DNA of 64,000 nt from NCBI RefSeq assembly GCF_964204645.1, contig NC_134036.1, forward strand, positions 4,266,001-4,330,000, read 5' to 3'. How positions within the stretch are numbered: position 1 is the stretch's first letter; each line of letters begins with the position of its first letter. A program made the translations under genes and the position numbers. The notes under the pieces are model-generated. The model saw only the letters and a list, made by a program, of their open reading frames with translations. It was not told the DNA's origin and did not search any database. Origin of the DNA: Tubulanus polymorphus. Its lineage: Eukaryota; Nemertea; Palaeonemertea; Tubulaniformes; Tubulanidae. Positions 21,721 to 34,824 of this stretch are shown here, piece by piece.

Positions 21721-24454
21721 ATAAATCACCACAAAACTACGGAGATCTGAATCTAGAAAACAGTTTTACGGCGAGGGCTAAACACGGTACATTTTTTTCT
21801 CCTCACAGGTAGTCAGTCCATGCATACATAACAGTACGCATACTCTCGATGACGAAACAGACGTCTCGGCAAATCGAATTACGTTCGATCGTAGCTCGCA
21901 ATACGAAGCGGAAAGCCGTACGAGAAGACGGGGCACCCATCGCCGGCCGGGGGTTAATACCGTATATGGTCTCGAGTCCGGGGGCCCCGTGTTATTAGTA
22001 CTCGAGTACCTGTCCGCGTCAATTAGCTTAATTACGACGCACGCGTTCGCCATATAACGTTCGCTCACCCGGTCACCGTGGTTACGACACGGAGCGCCGG
22101 ATGGAGACGAAACGTCGGGAGTAGCGGCGCATACTTCACCCCATATACACGCACAGACACACGCCGGAGCATCGAATAATTAAAGGAAGCTACCGGGCTT
22201 GATTTTATGCTAATCGTTACGCGGGTTAGATCGGCCTTGCCGGAGTCCTTCCTCGATAATGGTTTCCAGTTGAAAACCGATTAATTCGAATTTCGATTAA
22301 AATATTCTAACGCTTCTACGTCATGAATATTTTGAGGTCTAGATAACGCGCCTGTCAAGCCAATTCAACACAAATCAAGCGATTTGGAGGATTCAAAAAT
22401 GCTCCACGTTGGCCTCCGACGCTCGGCGGATACGGTTCAAAGTATAGCACATTTTATAGCACCGCTTGTTTTTATTCTGACCCCTTTCAAAAATCCTGAC
22501 GTCAGTCCTTGGTGACTTAATAATATGACTTAGTGACTTATCTATTTTTCTAATGTAATTCAATTCGTAAATAACGAATAATGATAATGATAAATAATAA
22601 TAATGATAATAATAATAATTTAGATTATAAATACTAATAATAATAGATATCGTTCGAATACGCGCGCGATGAATCGACGACAGTTTTACAGTTTGTTTCA
22701 AAACATGGCTGAAACTGAACAGATGCCTCGCGACGACTATTTCGATATATATTACAGCCATGGACCTATCGACATCTCGACATAAGCGCGATGCACGCAT
22801 TCGACTGTGTGCGCGGTTTATACTTCCATACCAATTCGGTCTCGGAGGAAATCAGGTCCGCGCGGAATTCATGCGCGCTTGTGTTGTTGTTGTGGTTGTA
22901 TTGTGGTTGGTGAACGGTTATCATTAAACGAAACTCTCTCGATTTCGAATTCAGCCGAACCATCATAATACGATATGCATTTATGCATGGAATATGAGTT
23001 TACGACCGGCACTGAAAACAATAATATTCTAATGACAACAACGACGAGGGCGGTTAATTCATTGCGTACAGCTCGCGCTCTATAACCCGTCCCGATCCAT
23101 TTCACGGATTGCTCCTAGACATTTGAATAACACTATAACATCGACTTCCCGCTAACTGCGTTGAATGTGTCAGCTAGTCCAGTTCAAAATTTCATGAACC
23201 TTCATAAAAAACCAAACTGTTCAGCGCTCATTTCAACCTTGAATCCGGACTAGCGCATTTAGACTTTGTTTTACTCGGAAAACTGCGCAATACAAATGAC
23301 TATTATCATGAATATTGAATATTATGATTATTATAATGATTATTACTAATGTTAATATCTTTACTATTAATATTATTGATCATTATTATCATTACCTATT
23401 TTTTAAACTCTTTTTTTTCTGTCTCTATGGACCCGCACCCATTCTCTCACTCAATAAACCCTCTTCATAACCATCATCCAGCTATCTATCTCTCTATCTT
23501 TTTACCGTCTCTATGTTCCCATATCCCCCTCTCCCTTGTCGCTCTCTGCTTCTCCATCGCTACGAGTATCAACTCTGATGTTGGGTCAAGAGGTTCGACA
23601 GCGAGGCTTGTAGAATTGAATGCAGTAGATATTACAAGCCAAGGCGTACCCATAACTATAAAACTATATACAAAAAGAAAAACGTTGATTCTGATAGTCA
23701 AACGCCAGGGGTTCGGTTGGCGCTATCGGTGCCGTTAAACCTATACGGAAATCAAACAGTTGACCCCAATTATTCGACGCAATTTACAACAAGACGAATG
23801 ATTCATTACGGAAACTAAGCCGGCCATCGAGCGCCCGGAATAACGGGCGGAATGTCAAACGGTTCGATTATGCCAGCCGTCGGTCGCGCAGATTGTCTCG
23901 TAATCCGGCGCAGAGCCGCGCTGATTGCGTTCTAAGCCCGGCGAATTGCCTGGCGACGACGTTTACAAATTGGCGGGGATTTCGCAGTATAGGTCCGTCC
24001 CCAACGAAGCCGCCCGCCGTCGCCGCCGAACGATTCGTCGACGCCGCTGACGCGATCCCGATTTCGTCATCATCGCCATCGCCATCATCATCATTGACGG
24101 ATGGGAATATGAATCTTACTTTAGGACGGGATCAGAAGCGTAACGTGTCTGGTATTACACGCTGAATCGAACGCGCCATTACGCGGGTAATTCCTCGGTA
24201 TTACGACACACGGAAAGAGGGGCTGAACGCGCTGCAGCCGCAGCCGGACAACGCGAATCCTTATCAACACGATTATTATAACATTATTAACACGATTCAT
24301 CTGAAATATCACTGAATCTGAGGATGGACGGAACCGTCGATGATAGAGAGCTCAACATATTCGGGGGATTTATGTTTGGTAATGGCCGTTGTGGGATCGG
24401 TATTTGTCAGGGGATAAAAATCTTAAAGCCGAGAAGAGGGAAAACAAAACAGTC

Positions 24455-24545
24455 GTAGTAACTAATCATAATTTTACTGAATCGTTGAAGTTATCGAGAA
24501 TGGGAAGGTCGTCATTATTAACTAATCATAATTTCGCTTCGAAAA
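24455..24545 (+). repeat. 60-bp minisatellite, family E (1.5 units)
   Basis: The unit reads 'taactaatcataattttact' then 'gaatcgttgaagttatcgag' then 'aatgagaaggtcgtcattag'. More copies are at 25195-25395 (inverted, about 3 units) and 46680-46855 (3 units). Confidence 0.85.
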
Positions 24546-25194
24546 ACGTCACTGCCATCATCGTCATTATCGCCTCTGTAATCAACGCATCCTGCCAACG
24601 ACATCCATCGGCACCGAGTCTGATTATGTTAATTTATTCAAATTTATCCGCGGCGCGATCGCGCGGGGAGATTTCGCGAACAAAACGTATATTTAATAAA
24701 CGCGAATATGAATTACGACCCGGAATGAATTGAACTCGATGATTAATATATACATATGACTAAAAGATGGTCGCGACGGAAGCCGCGATTTCCCTGCGAG
24801 ACAACGGCATAGATATGTATCTCGGTTTTTTTTAATACCCGAGACGCAGGTTGCGTTCGTAGATAAGCGAGTCGCCCGGCCGCCCTCGGGTATTGCGTCG
24901 TCGACGTTTTCGATACCAGCCGCTCGGAAATTTTTTATTCCGCTTGAAATTTATTTATTTTTTTGCCGTCAAGTAGACATTAATATGCGAAGGCGGTCGC
25001 GTGGTTTGCGTTATAAAATAACACGTTCGTGATTATCAGGCCGTCTGTATAGGTGGTCTCTCTAAGTGCCGAATAATACAAAAACACACCGTGTTTTTAT
25101 AATGTTCCGTCTCAGCCGAATCGTGATCTGTTTATCGAACACGTCGTGGAAAATCAGGCGCCAGTAACAACACGCGGTTATATTGTCTTCCAAC

Positions 25195-25395
25195 TTCGAC
25201 GATTCAGTAAAATTATGATTTGTTACTAATGACGACCTTCTCGTTCTCGATAATTTCGACGATTCAGCAAAATTATAATGACGACCCTCTCATTCTCGAT
25301 AACTTCAACGATTCAGTAAAATTATGATTAGTTACTAATGACGACCTTCTCATTCTCGATAACTTCAACGATTCAGCAAAATTATGATTACATGC
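25195..25395 (-). repeat. 60-bp minisatellite, family E (3+ units)
   Basis: Inverted copy of the family at 24455 and 46680. One unit carries a deletion of about 14 bp near 25280. It lies 650 bp from the plus-oriented copy, so the two could pair as a long stem in a transcript. Confidence 0.85.
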
Positions 25396-25459
25396 CGATT
25401 CAGATTTCATCGCAGTATTGTCGTATTTACTACCGAGGCCCAACATTCGGCCTCTCGGC

Positions 25460-25462
<3 letters not shown>

Positions 25463-25526
<64 letters not shown>
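25463..25526. repeat. (TA)n microsatellite, 64 bp
   Basis: Pure alternating TA, about 32 units. Confidence 0.97.
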
Positions 25527-25527
<1 letters not shown>

Positions 25528-25804
25528 CCTTAGTTCAACATCGAACCATTAGAAAAAAGGGAAGGAAGGAAAAACAATTATCAGCGAATAAAATCTGTTT
25601 GCCAGCCGGTCGTATGTCAAAGAACACTATTTACCGGCGCGAACTGCGGGAACAATCGCCTAGCAACGTATTTTATTGCCTGCTTATTGCAGCCGTTGCG
25701 ACTAATCATGCCGACATCCACGCTGAGAGAAGAGTCCGTGTCCGGGTACTTAAAAGCCCGCTTGCGACGAAAAGTTTCCTGAACAGGTAAGATGGAACGT
25801 TTTG

Positions 25805-26045
25805 TACTCGCTGATCTCCAGTTACAGATATGACGAGGAGAGGGGTTCACCTAGAACATAATTGTTCTACTCGCCGCTCTCCCGCTACAGCTGTGAGGAG
25901 AGAAGGCTCACCGAGAGCCTATTGCGTCTGTTCTACTCGCTGCTCTCACGCTACAGCTGTGAGCAGAGGGGGTTCACCGAGAACCTATTGCGTCTGTTCT
26001 ACTCGCCGCTCTCACGCTAAAGCTGTGAGGATAGTGGGTTGGCCG
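25805..26045 (+). repeat. 66-bp hairpin minisatellite, family B (about 3.5 units)
   Basis: Same unit as 6222-6435, more diverged at both ends, with CTACAGCTGTGAGGAGAG cores and ACCGAGAACCTATTGCG spacers. Confidence 0.85.
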
Positions 26046-28059
26046 AAAGAACCCACGACGCCGGTTTCTTAGCCTTGCAATCTTTCCACATTAACCAGGC
26101 AACTCGGTAATGCGCGCGGAATCATCTCCATGTAAATGACAAGCAGCGCCGTTTCAACCGTTGTATTTCCATTCTGTTCGAATTTACAATTCAAATCATA
26201 TTCGTCACGCAAAACAAACGCGCCGATATACGAGAGCAATAACGAAACGGTTGCTTTTCCGGGTGGCCACTTTTATTCGACTTGTTTTTTACACGGCTTT
26301 TGCCTGACTATTCTATTCCCCGACATGCACGCGTTGTTTTTTCCATGACTTGATCCGCTAAGAATCCGATCAATTAACACAGTCGAGTACGTAAGACATC
26401 GACGGAAACTGTTTGATTTTACGCGCGATTTATAGCAATCTCAACCAGTTTACCTGACCAATCCCCTATTTTAAGCTTTTTTGAACAAATTTTCCCGAAA
26501 AATCCCCGACTAAAAAAAAAGAAATAAAGAAGAAGATTCCCTGACTTTTCCCTATGACTTCCAGGTAAGCGGACACCTTCGTCCAGTTCTGTGGAGGTGG
26601 TTGTTTCCATAACATTCTACCTCATTCTACAGTCCCGTGTACCCGACTGCGGTACATCAGACACTTAGGTTCTCGCTGAAGTTGACGACCATAGTGTTCC
26701 AGAAGCGCGCTGCGGGGATGCAGTACACGGACCCGCGTACGCAATCGAGACGAGGTCGAAGCCGAGGTTAATGCGAATTGTCGGGTTATTTCACGGTGCG
26801 TCGTTTCTGCGGTTGTTGCCGGGTCGGTTCGGTCACGGTTCACCGGCCCGCTCGCTGTGCGACGAGAACACACGCGGCCGGCTACCGCGGCGGAACTGAT
26901 GCAGTTTCCATGGAAACTTATATACGAGGATAATGATGATGATGTAGAGGATTCCTACTCCAAACCTAAACCGATACCTGCCAATTGTGGATCTGTGATA
27001 ATTGAGATTTCTACCGTTCTTTAGAAGGTCAAGCAACCTACCTAAAACCTATTTTTTATTGAAACTTATGGTAAGCCTTACTTTTATTGAATGAGGCACC
27101 AAATATTGTAAACAATATTGATGATAATGACAATTCTTGTAAACTTTGACACGATAGTTAGATTGAATATTGGATAAGAACCCGGTAACGGATACAATTC
27201 AAAAGAATTCTACGTTAAAAAGCGTCGTAATGCGCAATAGCGAACCCGGCGGATCTTCGACTGCCACAGTAACCTCGTCAGGCACGCGGGCCAGCATGAC
27301 TCGGGTCTGGGCTGGGCCAATTTGACGCAGGCTCAAGTACGTGTCAAATTTCAGGTGGTTCAAAGTCGCAGTGATTTTAAGTTAATTGAGAAAATTTCGT
27401 TCGTGTCTTAGGATATCATAAATAAAGGTTCTCGGTGGATCCTGTAATCGCTGATGATGAGTCAACGACACGTGGGATGTCAGCGATGTCGCTGTTGCTG
27501 ACGAAGATGGCGTGCATCACGCAGCGCGGTCCGCGTCAGCAGCAGCCGCAGCAGCAGCAGCCACAGCCACCGCCGCTGCCAAATAGGTTTATTAACGAGT
27601 TGATAATTAACGCCGCGCTGATGATTATATTTACGGGCGATGAAGCTCGTCGTCCGTGACAACGAACGAGACGCCGGGATTACTGGGGAAAGAAAAGATG
27701 AACTAGCGCGTGTGGAGTATATCCGATCACACGAGCCCGCGCGCGCGCGCCGGCACCGGCAGACGACTCACCCTTATTACGTCGCCGTGTTTTCTTTCTT
27801 CGGGTTCTTTTTTCTTCGATCCGTTTTACAGTCGGCTCGGTTCGAAAAGAAGCGGTCGATTCGTCGTCACCGGTTCGTATAATCTAGCGCTAATCTGGCG
27901 GATTGTTAATACCGGCACGGCAGCGGCCGTCTGCGAACAGCGATCGAGCGCGAGGAATCGGGCAGCGCGCGCTTCGGCGCTCTTTCTCAAACAGTTCGCG
28001 ACACAGAGCGCGCGCCGTCTTTTCCTTGCAGCGCTGATCTTCAGCGAACATTTTAGCGG

Positions 28060-28335
28060 GTGTGTCCATCGCAAACCTATTGCATCTGTTCTACTCGCTG
28101 CTCTCCCGCTACAGCTGTGAGGAGAGGGGTTCACCGAGAACCTATCGCGTCTGTTCTACTCGCTGCTCTCCCGCTACAGCTGTGAGGAGAGGGGTACACC
28201 GAGAACCTATTGCGTCTGTTCTCCTCGCCGCTCTCCCGCTACAGCTGTGAGGAGAGGAGGGTTCACCGAGAACCTATTGCGTCTGTTGTTCTCGCCGCTC
28301 TCCAGCTACAGGTGCGAGGAGAGCGGTTCACCGAG
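28060..28335 (+). repeat. 66-bp hairpin minisatellite, family B (4 units)
   Basis: Four units. The spacer GGTTCACCGAGAACC forms a second perfect 5-bp stem, so each unit can fold into two hairpins. Confidence 0.9.
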
Positions 28336-30721
28336 AGAACCCATGCGAACCCTATTGCTACTTTCCCCACATCAAACACTGTAGCGTTGCAGCGTGGCCC
28401 GAGTTTCACTAACCGTGACGAATACAATATGTTCTTAGCGCTGTCACGAACGTCGTTCCCAGAGTCGAACAAGCGCTAACTATACATATACGTCTCGGCG
28501 CGGCAGCCAGCGGTTCTGATGCTTGTTCCGTGTTTTTTTTTTCAGTCAGCTATCGCGCGCAGTAACCGCGCCAATATATCCCCGGTTGCTGTCAACACGA
28601 TTTACGTCGCAGCCGAACACGAGAAGCTAATGCAATTTACACGCGGGTTCCCGGCGGCAATTTCTCTTCGAAAAGCCGGCAATACACACACACTAACATA
28701 GACAGGCGAGTAGACACGTATACATAAGCTATACACACGACGGCGGCGACGTCGGGTACACCCGTATCTCTCCTGCTCGTTGACGAGACCACTTCTGGCA
28801 TTAGCTGTCAACAGCGATGAAAGGGCGAAAGATGTGTTTATTGAGATGGGCAGACCACTGTCCAATGAACTCTGGCCGCGCGCAACGCCAGGTGCGGTTT
28901 CGCGGTCGTGACGAAAAACGGAGTTTTTTTCATATGCTGTTGTTTCAAGGCATGTCTGAGGTACCAACCTCAGGACAACTCATGGTTACACAAGACTGTT
29001 ACAGTCCTATGAAACCACGCCTTCGCCGTTCAGCCGTATCTGGTGTCCTTTCTGAAAAAAATTTTCCCGGTGTACCGGTGCAAACCATGTCTCCACAAAA
29101 CGGGACCTATTTCGAGAAGGGGTCGTGTCGAGGCGGCTCGCGAGAAGGGTGCAGGCGGTCGAGGAGTTCAAGTTTTGCTGCCAGACTGCATGCATTGCAC
29201 ATCTTTGCGACGTGTCCTTGTCGTGCGTTGCTTTGAACCACGCAGACCGCGAACCTTGTCAAACTCGCTGACGAAATCGACAAAACCGGCGAGACTCAAA
29301 CCGCCGAGCCCAACCCGTGTATAGCAAAATCGGCGAACAAGGGATCGTCGAATGCTGTCGGGACTGCGCGCGCGCGGTCGCCGGGGACGGCGCCGCCGTT
29401 TTCGCCGAAAACCGACGAATTTAGGCCGGCGAATGAATACCGCTGGGGACCGGCAGCCGGGAAGCGCTCGAAAGCGTTTGGTTCGATCACGTCGAACAAT
29501 TATGCAGCGTTGCGCATCTCGACGGGACCCGCAACGCTGCGATTTGTCGGAGTGTATACGATATAATAGCCGGTCCCCGGGGAGCGTGCATTAAATACAG
29601 AAACATCTAGCGGAATTATTAATGCGTGTTGTTGCCGGAGCAGCACAGCGTCGAAATACTTTCATATATAAACGCGTGTATATATATATTTATGCGTATG
29701 TGTATATGCCGAGAACGAATTTTCGAATCCGAAGCCGTTAGATTTCGAATGTTTGAATCTAATCGAAATAACGATTGACTTATGGCGAACGATGCCGTGA
29801 ATTGCGAGCCAGAGCCGTTAAATTTCAAATATTCAAAATACCGGTTAATTACATACACGATGACGTGTATTCTGATGAAATCCGAATCTGAGCCGTCTAA
29901 TTCGGTAAGATTTCAAATATTCAAATTTACAAAAATCAAAGATTGATTTCGTCAACTAACGACCCTTAGCCGCGCGAGCAAGGTCGCATTTTTGAAGATG
30001 ATTTCAAAGATGTAGTCGAAACGTCGAACTAAGTTCAAGGAAACACGAGGATGCCTATTTCTGTTTTAGGGAGGGTTTCATAAACTCGTTACACAATACG
30101 GACTCTCGAGTGTTTCGTCAATGGTCAACGAACATAAACGAATTTACGATCATCGTTATTTACACGATTAATGAATTTTCGGAATTTTGGTCCGGCGGCT
30201 GCGACGGGAACGTCCGCCAGCACGCGTCAATTCCCACGCCGGGAACGACGACTTCTTAGATATATTCCTCGAGCGACGGAGACGCAATTTTCATTAATTC
30301 GAAGCCGTCTCGGACCTCGCGGCGGGAGATACGTCTAAGCGCGCGTGTACGTGTTTAAAGTCCGAGTAATGGTGATCGAATGAACCGTCGTCGAGAACAG
30401 ATCGATTCCGGGGCTAATTACGCGCCATTGTTTGATTCGATCGACTAACGAACTCGGGTATATTCTGAATGATCGACCACGCGAGTCGACCATCAACCCG
30501 GCGCGCGGTGGTTCCAATGACACAGCTTCGAAAATGGCCGCCTCGAAGGCTCGACGTATACATGGTTGGTATTTGGGGAATGCCAGAAAGAAACCCCTCT
30601 CAAAAAGTATACTTAATTGATGAGCGATTAATTCGTAATCGAATTTCTAAGCTACCGAATATGGGCTCGATCAATCTTCATCGCAATTATAGTAGAAATT
30701 GAACGCGGAATACCGAGTAAC

Positions 30722-30762
30722 TACTAGCGAACCTGGCGGATCCTCGATTGCCGCAGTAGCAT
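30722..30762 (+). repeat. Family I GC-rich dispersed element, best copy
   Basis: About 40 bp reading CTACTAGCGAACCTGGCGGA then TCCTCGATTGCCGCAGTAG. The ends CTAC and GTAG are inverted. Six more copies are scattered in both orientations with no shared flanking element. It lies about 75 nt inside the intron after the 30837 donor. Confidence 0.75.
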
Positions 30763-30836
30763 CGGCCGTTCTCCATTCTCGACGTTCGATGGAACATAAA
30801 CATATCAGAAAATGCAAACGATGAATTGAAACTTAC

Positions 30837-31010
30837 CGAGGCATAGTCGGCGGCGCATAGGCCGACCTGCGTGTAGGCTCCGTACGCGTTGAGCTGAGAC
30901 AGCGCGAACGGGTTCAGGAAACCGAGTGGTCCGGCCATTTGTTGTATGCGGCGTAGTTGACGTTCTTTTTCAGTATCGGCGAATTTGACGACCAAACTCG
31001 AGGAAGCACC
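30837..31010 (-). CDS. CELF exon: end of RRM2 and linker start
   Basis: Internal exon with acceptor CGTTGCAG (ending 31011), starting in phase 0. It encodes [17 protein letters not shown], the last strand of RRM2 that is almost invariant in CELF proteins, then [20 protein letters not shown] and [11 protein letters not shown]. Two donors are possible: the weak CAG|GTCGGC at 30866, which gives the family-typical end YGAYTQ, and the strong TCG|GTAAGT at 30836, 30 nt further, which adds [10 protein letters not shown] in frame. Vertebrate CELF4 goes directly from YGAYAQ to ALMQQQ. The preceding exon should encode ..GCAFVK..GSQTMP; I did not find it in the window. Confidence 0.95.
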
Positions 31011-31139
31011 CTGCAACGAGACGATAAACGGGGACATTAATATCGAGGAATTTAAGAATTTTTTTTAAAATCATTGCTGGATAAAAGAAAGTCAAAATTT
31101 GCAAATCGTTTAGACTGATCCAGCTATATTTACCAGCCC

Positions 31140-31285
31140 ACAACACTGTGTATATGGGTCCATAATGAAATTAGACCAACACTGTGGAACTGGGTCCAGA
31201 GTCACATTAAACCTGTATACAACTGTGGAACTGGTTCCGGAGACAACCTAAACACACAACTGTGGAACTGGGTCTTCTTAAAACA
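31140..31285 (-). repeat. 39-bp minisatellite, family A
   Basis: Three to four units on the minus strand; the plus strand reads 'actgtggaactgggtccaga' then 'gtcacattaaacctgtat'. A degenerate unit continues near 31410-31445. Confidence 0.8.
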
Positions 31286-31849
31286 CCCGTGAAATATTCT
31301 AATCGGGCCATAGTCAAATAAGGCGTATCTTTAGCGGTTCCAGTTCCAAAATATGTACCATAAAAATGTATCGATTCTTAAATCTAAACAGATATCTCCA
31401 GACAACTACTGTGAAACTGGTCGAAAATCCAATTAAACCCACACAAAGAACACCAATGGCAGGGTTAGAATTCAGAGTTAAATACATGTCATGATTTATA
31501 AGACCCGGACGCACACGTCAAACGGAACGGCCTACTCGATACAAGGGGTTTGAATCGCGTTGGGGCGCGCGCAAATCTGCAAATAAAAATGATTAATTCT
31601 CGTCGGGTCGAGCGATTCGTTTTCGTCGTCGCGCAGCGCGTTCGATCAATTTATTTTTGAAATCAAATCGATTCGGATGCGATTAGTTTTTCGGATTAAA
31701 TCGATTCGCGTCCGTTCCGAGCTCGAGCCGCGCGCGATGAGGATAGTTATGTAGACGTAGCTGCGGCTGCTGCAGCTGCGGCTGCTGCTGCTGCTGCTAG
31801 AATTCAATCCGATGGTCGATAAAGAGCTCGGACAGAGATTGTAGAGATT

Positions 31850-32400
31850 GGGGGATGTAAGAAAGAGGGAGAGAGAGGGGGAGTGAAGCGAAGTATACCG
31901 AAGTATATACGGTAGATAAAGTATATAATATGTATAGGAGAGGGGAGGGAATGAGACTCGAGCGGAAGGTGGAACAGGGATAGATAGCGAGGAGGATAGA
32001 GGGAGGGAAAGGGAGTAAGGGACGGGTTGTAAACGCTATTACGTCGGTCTAGCCCATGCTGGGGTAGAGGAGATAGAGAAAAACGATACGGTCTTTAGGC
32101 TGTGAAGGTACAGGAGAGGGGGAGAGGGCGAGAGAAAAGGATGAGAGAAGAGTGATTCTAGGTCATGAGAGGTGGGAGAAAATATGTCAAGAGAAGGGAG
32201 GGGAATAGAGGTCAAGCGAGGGAAGAGGAAGAGAGGGAGGGGGAATAGAGGTCAAGAGAGGGAAGAGGGGTGGAGGTCGTGAGAGGAAAGTCAAGATAAG
32301 GGAAGAGAAAATAGGTCAAGAGGGGGTAGGGGAAGATAGGGAATGGAAATTCGAGAGGTCAAAAGAGGGATGTAGAAAGAGGTCGAGAGAGGAAATTAGA
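31850..32400 (+). repeat. Purine (GA)-rich tract, about 550 bp
   Basis: Dominated by GAGAGG, GGGAGG and AAGAGG. It contains tandem-like units 'gggaatagaggtcaagagag' at 32200-32300. On the transcribed minus strand it is a pyrimidine tract. Confidence 0.85.
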
Positions 32401-34824
32401 TAAAAACGAATGCCGATGTAATGGTACAGTGTATAGCGCGCGATTGAGTAACAGTAATCTGTAACGGTGAACGGTTCGTGTATAACTCGTCCATCATTTC
32501 GCGTGAAGGGTAGATTGTCGTGTATTCGAGAGCGAGCGGGCGAGTGAGTCACCGACCCGAGACAACAGCCATCGCAGAGAACTGCCGTATAATTAAAAGA
32601 CGCGGGGGTCTCCGAAGAGGCCATCAGGAAAACAGTCGAACTGCAGCAGCGCCGAAGCTAGGAAAACATCGGTGCTGAATATAGTAACGACCTATCGAAA
32701 TATTTCAATTCGAGTGCGGCGAAAATTCTTATCTTAAACACGACTGAAGGAAATGCTTTTTCGCTTTAAGTGATGAATGTCGCTAAAACTAATTCTGTTA
32801 ATTCGACCGATCCATCCTTAACTATATATCTGTACTTCGCGATTTCAAAATCAAACACCACTGTTACGTTCCCGCAGGTGAGTGGGTGGTTTTATCTATA
32901 AGAGACAAGTCGCCGAATGAAAATCAGATCAACCACTTATACGAATATTGGGATACCACAAGCTTACAGAAAGGTATGTTATTTTCTTAACCCTGACAAA
33001 AGTTACGCGGTGGTCAAGAGCAAAGCTATTGCGTGTTCTTTCGTAAAGTATCGATAAAATACACGAAAAATTAGATATGTATTTAAGATCAAGACTAGTC
33101 TAAGACCATTTAAGTTATACAAACAAATCTAACAACTTAAGACCAGTCTTGAAAGTAAAAGACAATTTTTCGACTTAAGTCTCGACCGTGGAACCGGCTC
33201 CATGGATTTTAACATCATCCCGATAGTTCGAGCTATATTTCCGTGTTTTATCTAAATATGCCCTAAAAATGGCTAGAATCCCAGACCACTGATAAGCAAC
33301 GCACACGCGAGCTTACTTAAATATACAGCAGCCACGAGGGCGCTGACTGTTTGATGATCGTGAGAGTCTTATCGAACGCACTTACCCGCGCTCTCTTCAT
33401 GATCCCTAATAAATCTAATTTCGTTGATTCGGGATTCGATTTTTGCGCCAACGAAGTTACGACTGACGACGACGACGACGACGATGGCGAGGACGCGGCG
33501 CGCGCGAATCAGCGGACCCGCCTTGAGACGTTCGCCGAGCTAGCGCCAACCGCCGCGGTCGAGGTCGCATTATAGCAAATGAGGCTAATCATCTGGAAGC
33601 GTGTTAACATCGGTAAAGGTCGTATAGGATTTACAAGTAAGTTCCTCCTTCGAAAAAATTCCGCGGAAGATAGACCCCATACCGTTGCAAGACGGCCTAC
33701 TCCTAAATCACGACATCGTCGAAATGCTTGCTATATACAGTCTGCTCCGGATCGAAAGGTTCTTCCGTAAAAGATGGCCGCTTTTAAATCTCCCTATTGC
33801 CAGCGATAGATAGATATATCTTTGAAAGATAACTTAGATTCAACTTTCATATCATCAAATTGCTTAGTATAACTATATATCCGATTCTTCCGTAATAGAT
33901 GGCTGCAACTTGGATCAACCTAGGACATCATCGAATCACCATGAATTCTACCTCGCATCCAAAAAACATAGCTGTGAATAATCTTCGATTCGGTGATGTC
34001 GTAAGATGATTAAGGGACTATACATCGGTATCTGACAATGCCGGATTTGGGGAGGCGTCGGCCTCGTCTTTTCAACTCATAAGATTAATTACCGCGATAT
34101 CAATTTAATGATGTCATAGGGGTGATCGTTGTGATCGTTTTTACGATCGCGGCCGTATTACCCGCATCAGCGCGTCGATTCGATGACGTCATTGGGTGAT
34201 TGATGGTGTCCGCGATTTGAGCTCGCTCGCTCCGATCGGTAGCGTGTTTGCTCACGAAGCGAAGGTCGACAAACTCAGGGCGAAAGCGATCGAATTTCTG
34301 CGCGTAAAACAAACGACGACGAGCGATCGACGATCTCGGAGAAAAGTAATCAAATTTCTGCCGTCCCCGTGTCGCGTGTATATAGACTGAGTTCGTCGAT
34401 TAAGGGACGCATCATTCAGCGGAGACGATGACGAAGTTGACGAAGCCTGCAAAAATTCGAATCAAGACGCGAGGTTTGATTTTCGACGGCGTCGTTGATT
34501 ATCCTCTAAGTAACGACGCGCGGAGGTGAGCCGGCGATCTCTTTTCCATCCCTCGCTCTCTGTCTCTGTCATCTGTCTCAAAAATGAAATTGAATTTCCG
34601 ATGATTTGGATTCGAAGTCCCGTCATTATACGAGCGGGAGATATTCTCGTCGAAAGCGGCGGTGCTGTGGGGGTTAAATGAGATGTCGCTGTTTCGTGTC
34701 AGGAATTCGACGTCGACATTGGAGGCTCGCAGAGCCAGACCCCCAGAGTTTTCGAAACAATTCAGTTTCGAAATTAGTTTACACGACTAGGGCGTGTCAA
34801 ATAACGAGTAGATTATTCGAATTC

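Noticed and set aside
28817-29324. Two overlapping plus-strand frames of 139 and 93 codons
   Set aside because: No domain and no conserved motif; they lie in a CELF intron on the opposite strand between minisatellites.
34430-34455. Minus-strand TTTGCAG|GCTTCGTCAACTTCGTC resembling the start of the last CELF exon
   Set aside because: Similarity stops after about 20 nt and a stop codon follows 11 codons in; no RRM continues.
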